NCBI RefSeq assembly: GCF_009833495.1 | Contig: NZ_WUWG01000003.1 | Span: forward strand, 806,001-870,000 | From: Oceanomicrobium pacificus | Lineage (GTDB): Bacteria; Pseudomonadota; Alphaproteobacteria; Rhodobacterales; Rhodobacteraceae | Reading direction: 5' to 3' | Length of the DNA: 64,000 nt | In this document: positions 9,177 to 21,423 of the stretch, piece by piece | Numbering within the stretch: position 1 is the stretch's first letter | Layout of the letters: each line of letters starts with the position of its first letter | Notes under the pieces: model-generated | Seen by the model: only the letters and a program-made list of their open reading frames with translations | Database searches by the model: none | What the model was told of the DNA's origin: nothing | Position numbers and translations under genes: made by a program

Positions 9177-10202
9177 ATGGGCGATATCCACACACGGATC
9201 GAGGGCGCCTGCGGGCGCATCACCTTGCAGCGGCCGGAGACACTCAACGCCCTGTCGCATCCCATGGTCCTGCAGATCGAGGAGGCGCTCGACGCTTGGG
9301 CCACGGATGACCGGGTGCGGATGGTGCTGGTCGATGCCGAAGGGCCGCGCGCCTTCAGCGCGGGCGGCGACCTGCAATCCATGTACGAGACCGGGCGCAA
9401 GCAGAACTGGGAGTTTGGCCGTCGTTTCTGGCGCGACGAATACCGGCTGAACGCCAAGATCTTCAACTTCTCGAAACCCTATGCTGCGCTGATGCAGGGC
9501 TTCACCATGGGCGGCGGTGTCGGCATTTCCTGCCATGGCAGCCACCGGATCGTGGGCGATACCAGCCGCATCGCCATGCCCGAATGTGCCATTGGGCTGA
9601 TCCCCGATGTGGGCGGCACATTGATCCTTGCCCGCGCACCCGGGCGGCTGGGCGAATATCTCGGCACCACCGGCCAGCGGATGGGGGCCGGCGACGCGAT
9701 CCACGCAGGGTTTGCGGACTATTACATCCCCGAAGCGGACTGGCCCGCACTGACGGCCGAACTTGAGCAGACCGGCGACTGGACCCGGATCGATGCCGCC
9801 GCACGGCCCGTGCCCGACAGTCCGCTCGCCGACGATCAGGCGCGGATCGATGCAAGTTTCGCAGGGGAGACGATCTGGGACATTCTCCGCGCCCTGCCCG
9901 ATGATGGTTGGGGCGACGGTGTGCGCGACCGGCTGGCCGCACAATGCCCGCTCTCCGCCGCCTGTACGGTCGAGCTGGTGCACCGCGCCCGCGCGCTCGA
10001 CCGGATCGACTATGCGCTGCTGCAGGAATACCGGTTCACGTCGCGCTCCGCGTCCGAGGGCGATTTCATCGAAGGTATCCGCGCCGCGATCATCGACAAG
10101 GACGGCCGGCCAAATTGGTCGCCCGCGACGCTGGGCGACCTGACACCTGCCGCCGTGACCCACATGCTGCGCCCGCTCGGCGCGGACGAACTGAAGCTCT
10201 GA
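9177..10202 (+). CDS. 3-hydroxyisobutyryl-CoA hydrolase (crotonase superfamily)
   Basis: A 341-residue crotonase-fold protein of the HIBCH type, which releases 3-hydroxyisobutyrate from its CoA ester. The oxyanion-hole segments are FSAGGDLQSMY and MGGGVGISCHGSHRIV, and the acid residue lies in MPECAIGLIPDVGG, the pattern that separates HIBCH from plain enoyl-CoA hydratases. The long C-terminal part (about 200-341) also fits HIBCH. It starts 3 bases after the acyl-CoA dehydrogenase stop, and mmsB follows after 13 bases, so the three steps are co-expressed. Some genomes label such genes simply as enoyl-CoA hydratase/isomerase. Confidence 0.93.
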   Translation: MGDIHTRIEGACGRITLQRPETLNALSHPMVLQIEEALDAWATDDRVRMVLVDAEGPRAFSAGGDLQSMYETGRKQNWEFGRRFWRDEYRLNAKIFNFSKPYAALMQGFTMGGGVGISCHGSHRIVGDTSRIAMPECAIGLIPDVGGTLILARAPGRLGEYLGTTGQRMGAGDAIHAGFADYYIPEADWPALTAELEQTGDWTRIDAAARPVPDSPLADDQARIDASFAGETIWDILRALPDDGWGDGVRDRLAAQCPLSAACTVELVHRARALDRIDYALLQEYRFTSRSASEGDFIEGIRAAIIDKDGRPNWSPATLGDLTPAAVTHMLRPLGADELKL

Positions 10203-10215
10203 CTGGGAGGACCCG

Positions 10216-11088
10216 ATGCGCATCGGATTTATCGGACTGGGCAACATGGGCGCGCCCATGGCCCGCAACCTTGCCAAGGCCGGACATGAGGTGACCGGCT
10301 TCGACGTGGCCGGTGTCACGGTGGAAGGCGTCGCCACCGCTGACAGTGCCGCAGCGGCCGCTGAGGGGGCCGAGGCCGTGATCACCATGCTGCCCGACGG
10401 GCAGATCCTGCGCGCGGTCTATGACCAGATCGTGCCGGCCGGCACGGCCGGAGCCTGTTTCATCGACTGTTCCACCGTCGATGTGGACAGCGCGCGCCAC
10501 GCTGCCGCACAGGCCGAGGCCGCGGGTCTTCTGGCCGTTGACGCGCCCGTGTCGGGCGGCATCGGCGGGGCGGAGGCCGGGACCCTCACCTTCATGGCGG
10601 GCGGCAGCGAAGCGGCATTTGCAGCTGCAGAGCCGCTCTTCGACATCATGGGGCAGAAGGCGGTGCATTGCGGGCCGGCGGGCAACGGGCAGGCCGCGAA
10701 AATCTGCAACAACATGATCCTTGGCGTGACGATGATCGCCACCTGCGAGGCGTTCGCGCTCGCCGACAAGCTCGGGCTCGACCGGCAGAAGATGTTCGAT
10801 GTCGTGTCCACCTCCTCGGGCTATTCCTGGACGATGAATGCCTATTGCCCGGCACCGGGCGTCGGGCCGAAAAGCCCGGCGGACAATGACTACACGCCCG
10901 GATTTGCCGCCGAGTTGATGCTGAAGGACCTGCGACTGGCGCAGGTTGCGGCGGAAACGGTGGACGCGGACACGCCCATGGGCACCGCTGCGGCGGCGCT
11001 CTACAGGCTCTTTGTCGAGGATGAAGACGGGCTGGGGCGCGACTTCAGCGCCATGCTTCCGCGGTTCGAGGCGCGCGGTCGCGGCTGA
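10216..11088 (+). CDS. mmsB: 3-hydroxyisobutyrate dehydrogenase
   Basis: Oxidises 3-hydroxyisobutyrate to methylmalonate semialdehyde, the substrate of MmsA. The 290-residue protein has the Rossmann motif GFIGLGNMGAPMARNL at residues 4-19, the substrate-binding segment DAPVSGGIGGAEAGTL and the catalytic lysine region GQAAKICNNMI. GGGAGG lies 6 bases upstream of the ATG. It is the last gene of the valine operon, so the cluster encodes dehydrogenation of the acyl-CoA, hydrolysis, and two oxidations that end in propionyl-CoA. Confidence 0.97.
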   Translation: MRIGFIGLGNMGAPMARNLAKAGHEVTGFDVAGVTVEGVATADSAAAAAEGAEAVITMLPDGQILRAVYDQIVPAGTAGACFIDCSTVDVDSARHAAAQAEAAGLLAVDAPVSGGIGGAEAGTLTFMAGGSEAAFAAAEPLFDIMGQKAVHCGPAGNGQAAKICNNMILGVTMIATCEAFALADKLGLDRQKMFDVVSTSSGYSWTMNAYCPAPGVGPKSPADNDYTPGFAAELMLKDLRLAQVAAETVDADTPMGTAAAALYRLFVEDEDGLGRDFSAMLPRFEARGRG

Positions 11089-11191
11089 ATGCTGCCGACG
11101 GGCGGTGCCGGGTCTGGGAACCCTGACGGCCATCGGATAGTTATCCCCCTGACCGCTGCCCGTCACGGGCGCCGCGACAAAGGAGATAAAG

Positions 11192-11524
11192 ATGATGCGA
11201 TCCATACTCGCCCTGTCGGGTCTGGCCCTGACAATGGCCATGGCCGCACCTGCCACTGCCGCCCCGAAAGGCTGCCCGCCGGGACTGGCCAAGAAAGCCG
11301 TGCCCTGCGTTCCGCCGGGACAGGCCAAGAAACTCTACGGTGTCGGCCGCCCGCTGCCCGCAGACACACGCTACGAGCGGATCCGCGACTATGACCGTTA
11401 CGGGGTGCGCCGTCCGGCGCCGGGCGAGATCTACATCCGGCTCGACGATGACCTTCTGCGGGTCGCAGAAGACACGCGCACCGTTCTGGAAATCATCAAC
11501 CTGACCGGCAAGCTGTTGCGCTGA
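11192..11524 (+). CDS. Small exported protein, RcnB-like
   Basis: A 110-residue protein with an N-terminal signal peptide (MMRSILALSGLALTMAMA, cleavage near ATAAP). The mature part has paired CPPGLAKK and CVPPGQAKK segments and then YERIRDYDRYGVRRP and GEIYIRLDDDLLRVAEDT, which resembles the periplasmic RcnB-like family. Function is not established here. AGGAG lies 6 bases upstream of the ATG. It is followed by a strong bidirectional terminator, which separates it from the minus-strand genes to the right. It is about 100 bases after mmsB and probably has its own promoter. Confidence 0.8.
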   Translation: MMRSILALSGLALTMAMAAPATAAPKGCPPGLAKKAVPCVPPGQAKKLYGVGRPLPADTRYERIRDYDRYGVRRPAPGEIYIRLDDDLLRVAEDTRTVLEIINLTGKLLR

Positions 11525-11551
11525 TCGCACTGCCCAGACGACCCGGACATT

Positions 11552-11585
11552 AAAAAAGGCGCCCCGATCGGGGCGCCGTTTTTTT
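11552..11585. terminator. Bidirectional rho-independent terminator
   Basis: A perfect 20-base palindrome (GGCGCCCCGA and its complement, 11558-11577) is flanked by six A on the left and seven T on the right. It can stop both the plus-strand RcnB-like gene and the minus-strand small membrane gene that ends at 11626. Confidence 0.88.
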
Positions 11586-11625
11586 GCTATACCGGCCCGC
11601 CTAAGCTGACCGGCGATCCGCCGGC

Positions 11626-11739
11626 TCACATGATGTAGGACAGCGGCGCGGGATAATTGCCATCCTTGATGTCTTCCTTATGGACACCGAGGAATACGGC
11701 ACATGCACAAAAAGCAACGAAAAGAAGGTTCCAGGCCAT
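11626..11739 (-). CDS. Small membrane protein, 37 residues
   Basis: A short open frame that starts MAWNLLFVAFCACAVFLGVH and ends in a polar tail with PAPLSYIM. Residues 2-18 form one probable membrane span, followed by a charged segment HKEDIKDG. GGAGA lies 6 bases upstream of the ATG at 11739, and the bidirectional terminator at 11552-11585 follows directly. These two signals are the main evidence that it is translated. No family is recognised. It is between a convergent RcnB-like gene and a DUF1993 gene. Confidence 0.6.
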   Translation of the reverse strand: MAWNLLFVAFCACAVFLGVHKEDIKDGNYPAPLSYIM

Positions 11740-11849
11740 GTTTTGTCTCCGTGGGGGCACTCAACTGAACATAGGTCCATCATCGTAATCTCTGTGACGG
11801 AAATCGGGCAGGCTCGGGGCCTTATTGGGGAATGTGCTGCGAAAAAGAC

Positions 11850-12403
11850 TCAGTTTTCGCCATCTTTCACCCAGGAAAATCCCGCCGGATAGCTGTGAAA
11901 TCCGTCGAAATCCGCCTTGCCAACAGGCAATCCCTGCGCGCGCAGGATCGCAAAGCCCTGGCTGAGGTGGAAGATGAAGTTGGGCAGCGCATAGAGCGTC
12001 AGATAGTCCGTCGCATCCTGTTCCAGCGTTGCGAAACCGGCCTCGTGGCGGACGCGGTGCGCGGCGCCATCCGCCATCATCCCGGGCGTGATGCCCGCCA
12101 GATGCGCACGGGCGGCGGCACTTCGCGCGCGCAAGGCCACGCGCGTGTCTGACGGCTCGGGCAGGTCCGGAACGGGACGCCCCGCCACCGGGAACACCGC
12201 CCGCAACGCATATCCCTGCGCGCAGGCGAAATGGCCGTGGGCCTGAAACCCGTCCGGCGCCAGCCGCCGGTCGAGCAGGCAGAGTTCCGACGGGGCAAGC
12301 CCCGCCAGAAGCGCATCCATCCGGTCGAGATAGTGCAGGATCACGGGCACGCTCAGCGCATGGAGCGACACATCCCCCTGCCCTGCATCCGTGCCCGCAC
12401 CAT

Positions 12404-12407
<4 letters not shown>
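11850..12407 (-). CDS. DUF1993 family protein
   Basis: A 185-residue cytoplasmic protein that fits DUF1993 (a DinB-like helical-bundle family of unknown function). The features seen are [19 protein letters not shown] near the start, [26 protein letters not shown] in the middle (shown here as the family core), and [24 protein letters not shown] near the end. Its ATG overlaps the uvrA stop codon by 4 bases, so it is translationally coupled to uvrA. That link is positional; no role in repair is shown. Confidence 0.85.
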
Positions 12408-15262
<2,855 letters not shown>

Positions 15263-15328
15263 GACCCTCGTCCCCGTTCCTTCGGGCGATGTAAGTGCAG
15301 CAGGGCGAACTTACCAGACGCGGGATTA

Positions 15329-15343
15329 GAACAAAAGGTGAAT
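15329..15343 (-). promoter_or_regulatory. LexA-like box upstream of uvrA
   Basis: On the minus strand the sequence is ATTC-ACCTTTT-GTTC. The alphaproteobacterial LexA consensus is the direct repeat GTTC-N7-GTTC, so one base of eight differs. It is placed 67 bases upstream of the uvrA start, where SOS control is expected. The call depends on tolerance of the first-base mismatch. Confidence 0.4.
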
Positions 15344-15361
15344 ACTCGATCACAAGCCCGA

Positions 15362-15937
15362 TTATTTGGCCATGATCGACGCGACATAGTTCTTGGTTTC
15401 CGCATAGGGCGGAATGCCGCCGTATTTTTCCACTGCCTCGGGACCGGCATTGTAGGCCGCCAGCGCCAGCTTCCAGTCCCGGAACCGCAGGAACTGGGTG
15501 CGCAGGTAGCGGGCGCCGCCTTCGAGATTCTCGTTCGGGTCATGCGGGTCGACACCAAGCGCGCGCGCCGTCATCGGCATGAGCTGCGCCAGCCCGATTG
15601 CGCCCTTGTGCGACACGGCGGTCGGGTTGAAGCCCGATTCCTGTTTCACCAGCCGCACGAACAGGTCTTCGGGGATCCCGTGCTTCTGCGCGGCGGCCCG
15701 GGCCGCATCCCTGTAGGGCCCGGTATCGAAATTGCGGGCGAACTTGTCGGCCGTGTCGTCGGAAAAGGCGGACGGGCGGCCATACTGGCGGGCGAGTTTG
15801 CCGTCGAGCAGCTTGGAATGGATTTTGGACAGGCCCCGCGCCCCGTTGGCCTTGGTCGAAAAACTTTGTGCCTGAACCCCGCCGGCAAGCGCCAGCGACA
15901 GGCCGAGACTGATCCAGAAAGCAGGCTGAAATCGCAT
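15362..15937 (-). CDS. Lytic transglycosylase, SLT domain
   Basis: Cleaves the MurNAc-GlcNAc bond of peptidoglycan with formation of a 1,6-anhydro end. The 191-residue protein has a signal peptide ([20 protein letters not shown], cleavage near VQAQS). The SLT domain covers about residues 85-190: the catalytic glutamate is in [12 protein letters not shown], followed by [29 protein letters not shown] and [13 protein letters not shown]. The products of such enzymes feed the recycling pathway of AnmK at the left edge of the window. It stands alone between uvrA and the divergent ssb gene. Confidence 0.95.
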   Translation of the reverse strand: MRFQPAFWISLGLSLALAGGVQAQSFSTKANGARGLSKIHSKLLDGKLARQYGRPSAFSDDTADKFARNFDTGPYRDAARAAAQKHGIPEDLFVRLVKQESGFNPTAVSHKGAIGLAQLMPMTARALGVDPHDPNENLEGGARYLRTQFLRFRDWKLALAAYNAGPEAVEKYGGIPPYAETKNYVASIMAK

Positions 15938-16107
15938 GATAGAAACACCCTGGTGGCCACATATACATCGCGACAGTCCGGCCAATGTAGCCAAAGGGAA
16001 CGGCGCTGGCAATTTTAACCGGTGGGAAACCTGTGACGGCCCTACTGGTGCGCACGCGCCGGGAAGGTTAACGTCCGGCAAACGGATTCGGACGCAAGGA
16101 GAAAAAG

Positions 16108-16614
16108 ATGGCCGGCAGCGTGAACAAGGTGATCCTGATCGGGAACCTCGGAGCCGACCCGGAGGTGCGGACGTTCCAGAATGGCGGGCGGGTGTGCAAC
16201 CTGCGCATCGCCACCTCGGAAACATGGCGCGATCGCAATACGGGCGAGCGGCAGGAACGCACCCAGTGGCACAGCGTCGCGATCTTCTCCGAGCCGCTGG
16301 CGAAAGTGGCTGAGCAGTATCTGCGCAAGGGCTCGAAAGTCTATATCGAAGGCCAGCTGGAAACCCGCAAATGGCAGGACCAGAGCGGTCAGGACCGCTA
16401 TTCGACCGAGGTTGTGCTGCGCCCCTATCGCTCGGAACTGACCATGCTCGACGGTCGCGGCGAAGGTGGCGGCGGTGGCGGAAGCTACGGTGGCGGCAGT
16501 GATTTCGGCGGCGGCCAGGGCGGTGGCTATGGCGGCGGGTCGCAGGGCGGAAGCCAGGGCGGCAATCAAGGCGGCGGTGGCGGCGGCGGTTTCGACGACG
16601 AAATCCCGTTCTGA
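16108..16614 (+). CDS. ssb: Single-stranded DNA-binding protein
   Basis: Binds single-stranded DNA in replication, repair and recombination. The 168-residue protein has an OB fold at residues 1-115 ([16 protein letters not shown], then [20 protein letters not shown] and [15 protein letters not shown]). A disordered glycine-rich linker follows, and the acidic tail ends in DDEIPF, the partner-docking tip. AAGGAG lies about 8 bases upstream of the ATG. It is divergent from the lytic transglycosylase; a terminator follows. The glycine linker is unusually pure in Gly, Ser and Gln. Confidence 0.98.
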   Translation: MAGSVNKVILIGNLGADPEVRTFQNGGRVCNLRIATSETWRDRNTGERQERTQWHSVAIFSEPLAKVAEQYLRKGSKVYIEGQLETRKWQDQSGQDRYSTEVVLRPYRSELTMLDGRGEGGGGGGSYGGGSDFGGGQGGGYGGGSQGGSQGGNQGGGGGGGFDDEIPF

Positions 16615-16645
16615 GACGGCTGCGGCAGACCAAATGATTGCGGAA

Positions 16646-16668
16646 GGGCGGCGCAGGCCGCCCTTTTT
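16646..16668 (+). terminator. Terminator after ssb
   Basis: GGGCGGC (16646-16652), loop GCAG, GCCGCCC (16657-16663), then five T. It lies 31 bases after the ssb stop and separates it from the convergent usg gene. Confidence 0.88.
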
Positions 16669-16676
16669 CGTGGCCC

Positions 16677-16943
16677 CTACTGGATCAGGATTTCCCCATC
16701 CACCTTGCGCCATTCGCCGGGCGCGATCAGGCGGCGGTGCACGAAGCGCACCCGTTCCAGCGGTCCGTCGAGTTTTTCCTGCCAGAAGGCGATGAATTTC
16801 TTCAGCTCCGGAAACTCCGGCGCCAGATCGTAATGCTGCCATGTAAAGGTCTGGAGGAGCGACCGCGCGTCGGGCATCCGGTATAGATATTCCGCCGTCG
16901 TCAGCCCGTAACCGTTCAGCATCATTTCAGTGTCTTTGCTCAT
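16677..16943 (-). CDS. usg: Usg family protein
   Basis: An 88-residue protein of the alphaproteobacterial Usg family, with no established function. The recognisable pattern is [18 protein letters not shown], then [22 protein letters not shown] shown here only in part, and [11 protein letters not shown] at the end. Its start at 16943 is preceded by GGAGA-type bases (GGGAGAGCAGCA). It converges on ssb and is divergent from gyrA. Confidence 0.88.
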   Translation of the reverse strand: MSKDTEMMLNGYGLTTAEYLYRMPDARSLLQTFTWQHYDLAPEFPELKKFIAFWQEKLDGPLERVRFVHRRLIAPGEWRKVDGEILIQ

Positions 16944-17146
16944 TGCTGCTCTCCCTTCTCCGAGGTTGACGGGAAAAGTCTGCAGCCAAGTCCGTGATCA
17001 GGCAAGGTTTTCCGAACCATTCACAATGATTTCAGCATGTTATCACTCACCCTTCACGGCTGATAACAAGCACCGGTGCCCCCGATGGCCCGACAAAAGC
17101 CCGCCGACGGCCCGAATCCGCCCCGCAACCGCCGGGCAAAGCCCGA

Positions 17147-17176
17147 TTGCAGACCTATATGGTTCTGTCCTATAAA
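17147..17176 (+). promoter_or_regulatory. Candidate sigma-70 promoter of gyrA
   Basis: TTGCAG at 17147-17152 is followed after 17 bases by CTATAA (17170-17175). The GTG start of gyrA lies about 45 bases further on. A 7-base inverted repeat GTTATCA / TGATAAC with a 15-base spacer lies upstream at 17039-17067 and could be a regulatory site. Confidence 0.4.
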
Positions 17177-17219
17177 CTGACCCACAATATTTTGTAACTT
17201 CGAGCAGGTCAGCGATCCC

Positions 17220-19985
17220 GTGAGCGACGATATCGAAACGCCCGAGGGCGCGGACGGCACACCGCCCGAGCGCCCCGCCCATTCCGGACCGAGCATCACG
17301 ATCGAGGAGGAGATGAAAAGCTCCTATCTCGACTATGCGATGAGCGTGATCGTCAGCCGTGCGATCCCCGATCTGCGCGACGGGCTGAAGCCGGTGCACC
17401 GGCGCATCCTCTATGCGATGCACGAGACCGGAAACACGGCGGACAAATCCTACCGCAAATCGGCCCGTCCGGTCGGTGATGTGATGGGTAAATACCACCC
17501 CCATGGCGACAGCGCGATCTATGACGCGCTGGTGCGTATGGCGCAGGATTTCTCCATGTCCCTGCCGCTGCTCGACGGTCAGGGCAATTTCGGCTCGATG
17601 GACGGCGATGCGCCGGCCGCCATGCGCTACACGGAAGTCCGGATGGACAAGCCGGCCGACGCGCTTCTGGCGGATATCGAGAAGGAAACGGTCGATTTCC
17701 AGGACAATTACGACGGCAAGGACCAGGAGCCTGTCGTCCTGCCGGCGCGCTTCCCCAACATGCTCGTCAACGGTGCGGGCGGGATCGCGGTCGGCATGGC
17801 CACGAACATTCCGCCGCACAATCTGGGCGAGGTGATCGACGCCACGCAGGCGCTCATCGAACAGCCCGATCTCGACAGCACCCAGTTGATGGACTACATC
17901 CCTGCCCCCGATTTCCCCACCGGAGGGATCATCCTGGGGCGGTCGGGCGCGCGGAAAGCCTACACCGAGGGACGCGGCTCGGTCATCATCCGGGCCCGGT
18001 CCACGGTGGAGGAGATCCGCAAGGACCGCTACGCGATCGTCGTCACCGAGATCCCTTATCAGGTGAACAAGGCGACCATGATCGAGAAGATCGCGGAACT
18101 GGCCCGCGACAAGAAGATCGAGGGCATTGCCCATGTGCAGGACGAAAGCGACCGGTTCGGCGTCCGCGTCGTGATCGAATTGCGGCGCGATGCAACCGCA
18201 GAGGTCGTGCTGAACCAGCTGTACCGTTTCACGCCCCTGCAGACCTCGTTTGGCTGCAACATGCTGGCGCTCAATGGCGGCCGGCCCGAACAGCTCGACC
18301 TGCGCAAGTTCCTGACGAGCTTCATCGCCTTCCGCGAGGAAGTGGTCGCGCGGCGCACGGCCTTCGATCTGCGCAAGGCGCGCGAGCGCAGCCATGTGCT
18401 CTGCGGTCTGGCGGTCGCCGTGTCCAATGTCGATGAGGTCGTGGCCACGATCCGCGCCTCCGCCGATCCGGCAGAGGCGCGGGAGAAGCTCATGACCCGC
18501 CGCTGGCCGGCGGCGGACATTGCCGAATATATCAAGCTGATCGACGATCCGAGCCACACGATGAACGAGGACGGGAGCTACAACCTGTCCGAGACACAGG
18601 CCCGCGCCATCCTCGACCTGCGGCTCCAGCGCCTGACCGCGATGGGCGTCAAGGAAGTGACGGACGAGTTGCAGGAACTGGCCGGCAAGATTGCCGACTA
18701 TCTCGACATCCTGCGCTCGCGCGAGCGGATCATGGCCATCATCTCGGCCGAACTGGCCGAGGTGCGGGAGAAATTCGCCGTGCCCCGCCGGACCGACATT
18801 GTCGAATGGTCCGGCGACATGGAGGACGAGGACCTGATCGAGAAGGAGGACATGGTCGTCACCGTGACCTCCGGCGGCTACATCAAGCGCACGCCGCTGG
18901 CCGATTTCCGGTCTCAGCGCCGGGGCGGCAAGGGTCTGTCGGGGATGGCCACCAAGGAAGAGGATGTGGTCACCACGCTCTTCGTGGCCAACACCCACAC
19001 CCAGCTTCTGTTCTTCACCACGGACGGGATGGTCTACAAGCTGAAGACCTGGCGCCTGCCGCAGGGCGGCCGCACCGCCAAGGGCAAGGCCATCGTCAAC
19101 ATCCTGCCGATCCCGGCCGGCGTCTCCATCGCGGCGATCATGCCCGTCGATGTAGACGAAAAGGATTGGGGCGACCTGCAGATCGTCTTCGCAACGTCGG
19201 CGGGCACGGTGCGCCGCAACCGGTTGTCGGACTTCACCAACGTCATGCGCAACGGCAAGATCGCGATGAAGTTCGAGGATGACCATGCGGAGACGCGGCT
19301 CATCAACGCGCGCATCTGTTCGGAAAATGACGATGTGATGCTGGTGACCCGCAACGGCCGCGCGATCCGCTTCCCGTCGACCGACGTGCGCGTCTTCAAC
19401 TCGCGCGCATCCGTTGGCGTTCGCGGCATCCGTCTGGCCGAGGGGGACGAGGTCGTCTCGATGGCCGTCATCCGCCACTTCGTCGCCACGCCGGAAGAAC
19501 GCGCCGCCTATCTGAAGATGCGCCGTGCGGTCGCCGGTCTGGACGACGAGGCCGAGGCCGAAGCCGACGAAGAGGCGCAGCCGGGCACCATTTCGCCGGA
19601 ACGCTATGCGGAAATGTCCGCGGCCGAGGACCTGATCCTGACGATCACCTCCGGCGGGGCCGGCAAGACCTCGTCGAGCCACGACTATCCGGTGCGTGGA
19701 CGCGGCGGTCAGGGCGTAGCCGCAATGGACCGCGCGCAACGCGGCGGGCCACTCGTCGCCTGTTTCCCGGTGGAGACCGACGACCAGATCATGCTCGTCA
19801 CCTCGACCGGACAGGCCATCCGCTGCCCGGTCGACGGGATCTCCTTCCGTTCGCGCGGTGCCGGCGGCGTCAAGGTCTTCGACACGGCCAAGGGCGAGGA
19901 GGTCGTCTCGGTGGCCTGGATTGCCGATCAGGGCGATGCCGAGGGGCTGGAGACGCCCGACGACCTGCCCGGCGGCGACGACTGA
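17220..19985 (+). CDS. gyrA: DNA gyrase subunit A
   Basis: The DNA-cleaving and rejoining subunit of gyrase, which introduces negative supercoils with GyrB. It is 921 residues long. The catalytic tyrosine is Tyr137 in AMRYTEV. The quinolone-resistance region reads [12 protein letters not shown] with Ser98 and Asp102, the wild-type residues that match Ser83 and Asp87 of E. coli. Six C-terminal beta-pinwheel repeats follow, and the GyrA-box is QRRGGKG. A short insert rich in Glu and Ala lies near residues 770-790. The start is GTG at 17220; upstream SD complementarity is weak (AGGT). A terminator-like hairpin follows. Confidence 0.98.
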   Translation: MSDDIETPEGADGTPPERPAHSGPSITIEEEMKSSYLDYAMSVIVSRAIPDLRDGLKPVHRRILYAMHETGNTADKSYRKSARPVGDVMGKYHPHGDSAIYDALVRMAQDFSMSLPLLDGQGNFGSMDGDAPAAMRYTEVRMDKPADALLADIEKETVDFQDNYDGKDQEPVVLPARFPNMLVNGAGGIAVGMATNIPPHNLGEVIDATQALIEQPDLDSTQLMDYIPAPDFPTGGIILGRSGARKAYTEGRGSVIIRARSTVEEIRKDRYAIVVTEIPYQVNKATMIEKIAELARDKKIEGIAHVQDESDRFGVRVVIELRRDATAEVVLNQLYRFTPLQTSFGCNMLALNGGRPEQLDLRKFLTSFIAFREEVVARRTAFDLRKARERSHVLCGLAVAVSNVDEVVATIRASADPAEAREKLMTRRWPAADIAEYIKLIDDPSHTMNEDGSYNLSETQARAILDLRLQRLTAMGVKEVTDELQELAGKIADYLDILRSRERIMAIISAELAEVREKFAVPRRTDIVEWSGDMEDEDLIEKEDMVVTVTSGGYIKRTPLADFRSQRRGGKGLSGMATKEEDVVTTLFVANTHTQLLFFTTDGMVYKLKTWRLPQGGRTAKGKAIVNILPIPAGVSIAAIMPVDVDEKDWGDLQIVFATSAGTVRRNRLSDFTNVMRNGKIAMKFEDDHAETRLINARICSENDDVMLVTRNGRAIRFPSTDVRVFNSRASVGVRGIRLAEGDEVVSMAVIRHFVATPEERAAYLKMRRAVAGLDDEAEAEADEEAQPGTISPERYAEMSAAEDLILTITSGGAGKTSSSHDYPVRGRGGQGVAAMDRAQRGGPLVACFPVETDDQIMLVTSTGQAIRCPVDGISFRSRGAGGVKVFDTAKGEEVVSVAWIADQGDAEGLETPDDLPGGDD

Positions 19986-20014
19986 CACACGCTGCCCTGC
20001 TGCACAATTTGATC

Positions 20015-20044
20015 GGGCCGCCCCTCGGGCGGCCCTTTCCTTTC
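20015..20044 (+). terminator. Terminator after gyrA
   Basis: GGGCCGCC (20015-20022), loop CCTCG, GGCGGCCC (20028-20035), then TTTCCTTTC. The stem is strong but the T-run is interrupted, so termination may be partial. Confidence 0.65.
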
Positions 20045-20070
20045 GGCCCGCGCTGGCCTACATGGGCGCC

Positions 20071-21423
20071 ATGAGCAAGATAGATCCCATTCACATCATC
20101 GGCGGCGGCATGGCCGGGTCGGAAGCGGCCTGGCAGGCGGCCAACATGGGCGTGCCCGTCATCCTTCACGAGATGCGCCCGACGGTGAAAACCTTTGCCC
20201 ACCAGACCGACGGGCTGGCGGAACTGGTCTGTTCCAACAGTTTCCGGTCCGACGATGACAGTCAGAACGCGGTCGGCCTTCTGCATTGGGAAATGCGCGC
20301 GGCCGACGGGTTGATCATGGCCAAGGGGGACAAACATGCACTGCCGGCGGGCGGTGCGCTCGCCGTTGACCGCGACGCGTTCAGCCAGGATGTGACCGAG
20401 ACGCTCCTGTCCCACCCGCTCGTCACGCTTGAGCGCGGCGAGGTCGCCGGCCTGCCCCCTGAAGAATGGGACAATGTGATCGTCGCGACCGGCCCGCTCA
20501 CCTCCACCGCGCTGGCCGAGGCTGTCGCCGCGCGGACGGGTGAAGGTTCGCTCGCCTTCTTCGACGCGATCGCCCCCATCGTCTATGCCGACAGCGTGGA
20601 CATGTCGAAAGCCTGGTTCCAGTCGCGCTATGACAAGGGCGAGACGGAGGAAGAGCGCAAGGCCTACCTCAACTGCCCGATGGACCGCGACCAGTATGAG
20701 GCGTTCATCGACGCGCTGCTGGCCGCCGACAAGACCGAGTTCAAGGACTGGGAAGAGAACACGCCCTATTTCGACGGGTGCCTGCCGATCGAGGTGATGG
20801 CCGCACGCGGGCGCGAAACCCTGCGCTTCGGGCCGATGAAGCCCGTCGGGCTGACCAACCCGCATGCACCGGACGTGAAGGCGCACGCGATCGTGCAGTT
20901 GCGGCGCGACAATGCGCTCGGCACGCTCTTCAACATTGTCGGCTTCCAGACCAAGATGAAATACGGCGCGCAGAAAGAGGTGTTCCGGATGATCCCGGGG
21001 CTGGAGGATGCGGAATTTGCCCGTCTGGGCGGCATCCACCGCAACACGTTCCTCAACAGCCCGCGCCTGCTCGACGACCGGCTCCGCCTGCAGTCCGATC
21101 CGCGCTTGCGCTTTGCCGGACAGATCAGCGGCGTGGAAGGCTATGTGGAAAGTGCCGCGATGGGTCTGCTTGCCGGGCGCATGGCCGCAGCCGCCCGGCT
21201 CGGCCGCGACCTGCCGCCGCCGCCGCCGACCACGGCGATGGGCGCGCTCGTGACCCACATCACCGGCGGTGCGGACGCCAAGACCTTCCAGCCGATGAAT
21301 GTCAATTTCGGCCTCTTCCCGCCTGTCGAGGGCGTCCGTGGCGGCCGCCGCAAACGGGCGGAGCGCTACAAGGCCTATACCGATCGCGCAAAGGCGGATT
21401 TCGGGGCATGGCTGGCCACGTAG
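20071..21423 (+). CDS. trmFO: Methylenetetrahydrofolate-tRNA-(uracil-5-)-methyltransferase
   Basis: A flavoprotein that makes 5-methyluridine at position 54 of tRNA with methylene-tetrahydrofolate as carbon donor. The 450-residue protein starts with the FAD-binding motif [16 protein letters not shown] (residues 8-23). Typical later segments are [46 protein letters not shown] (in part), and [18 protein letters not shown]. An ATG at 20062 is an equally possible start; neither has a strong ribosome binding site. The next gene, gluQRS, starts inside its last codons (16-base overlap), so both tRNA-modification genes are coupled. Confidence 0.96.
   Translation: MSKIDPIHIIGGGMAGSEAAWQAANMGVPVILHEMRPTVKTFAHQTDGLAELVCSNSFRSDDDSQNAVGLLHWEMRAADGLIMAKGDKHALPAGGALAVDRDAFSQDVTETLLSHPLVTLERGEVAGLPPEEWDNVIVATGPLTSTALAEAVAARTGEGSLAFFDAIAPIVYADSVDMSKAWFQSRYDKGETEEERKAYLNCPMDRDQYEAFIDALLAADKTEFKDWEENTPYFDGCLPIEVMAARGRETLRFGPMKPVGLTNPHAPDVKAHAIVQLRRDNALGTLFNIVGFQTKMKYGAQKEVFRMIPGLEDAEFARLGGIHRNTFLNSPRLLDDRLRLQSDPRLRFAGQISGVEGYVESAAMGLLAGRMAAAARLGRDLPPPPPTTAMGALVTHITGGADAKTFQPMNVNFGLFPPVEGVRGGRRKRAERYKAYTDRAKADFGAWLAT

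Noticed and set aside
17505-17530. Quinolone-resistance mutations in GyrA
   Set aside because: Ser98 and Asp102 correspond to the sensitive residues Ser83 and Asp87.
17043-19988. 981-codon open frame antisense to gyrA
   Set aside because: High-GC codon usage of gyrA opens the antisense frame. The plus strand encodes all gyrase motifs; the antisense product has only His/Arg/Asp-rich low-complexity sequence.
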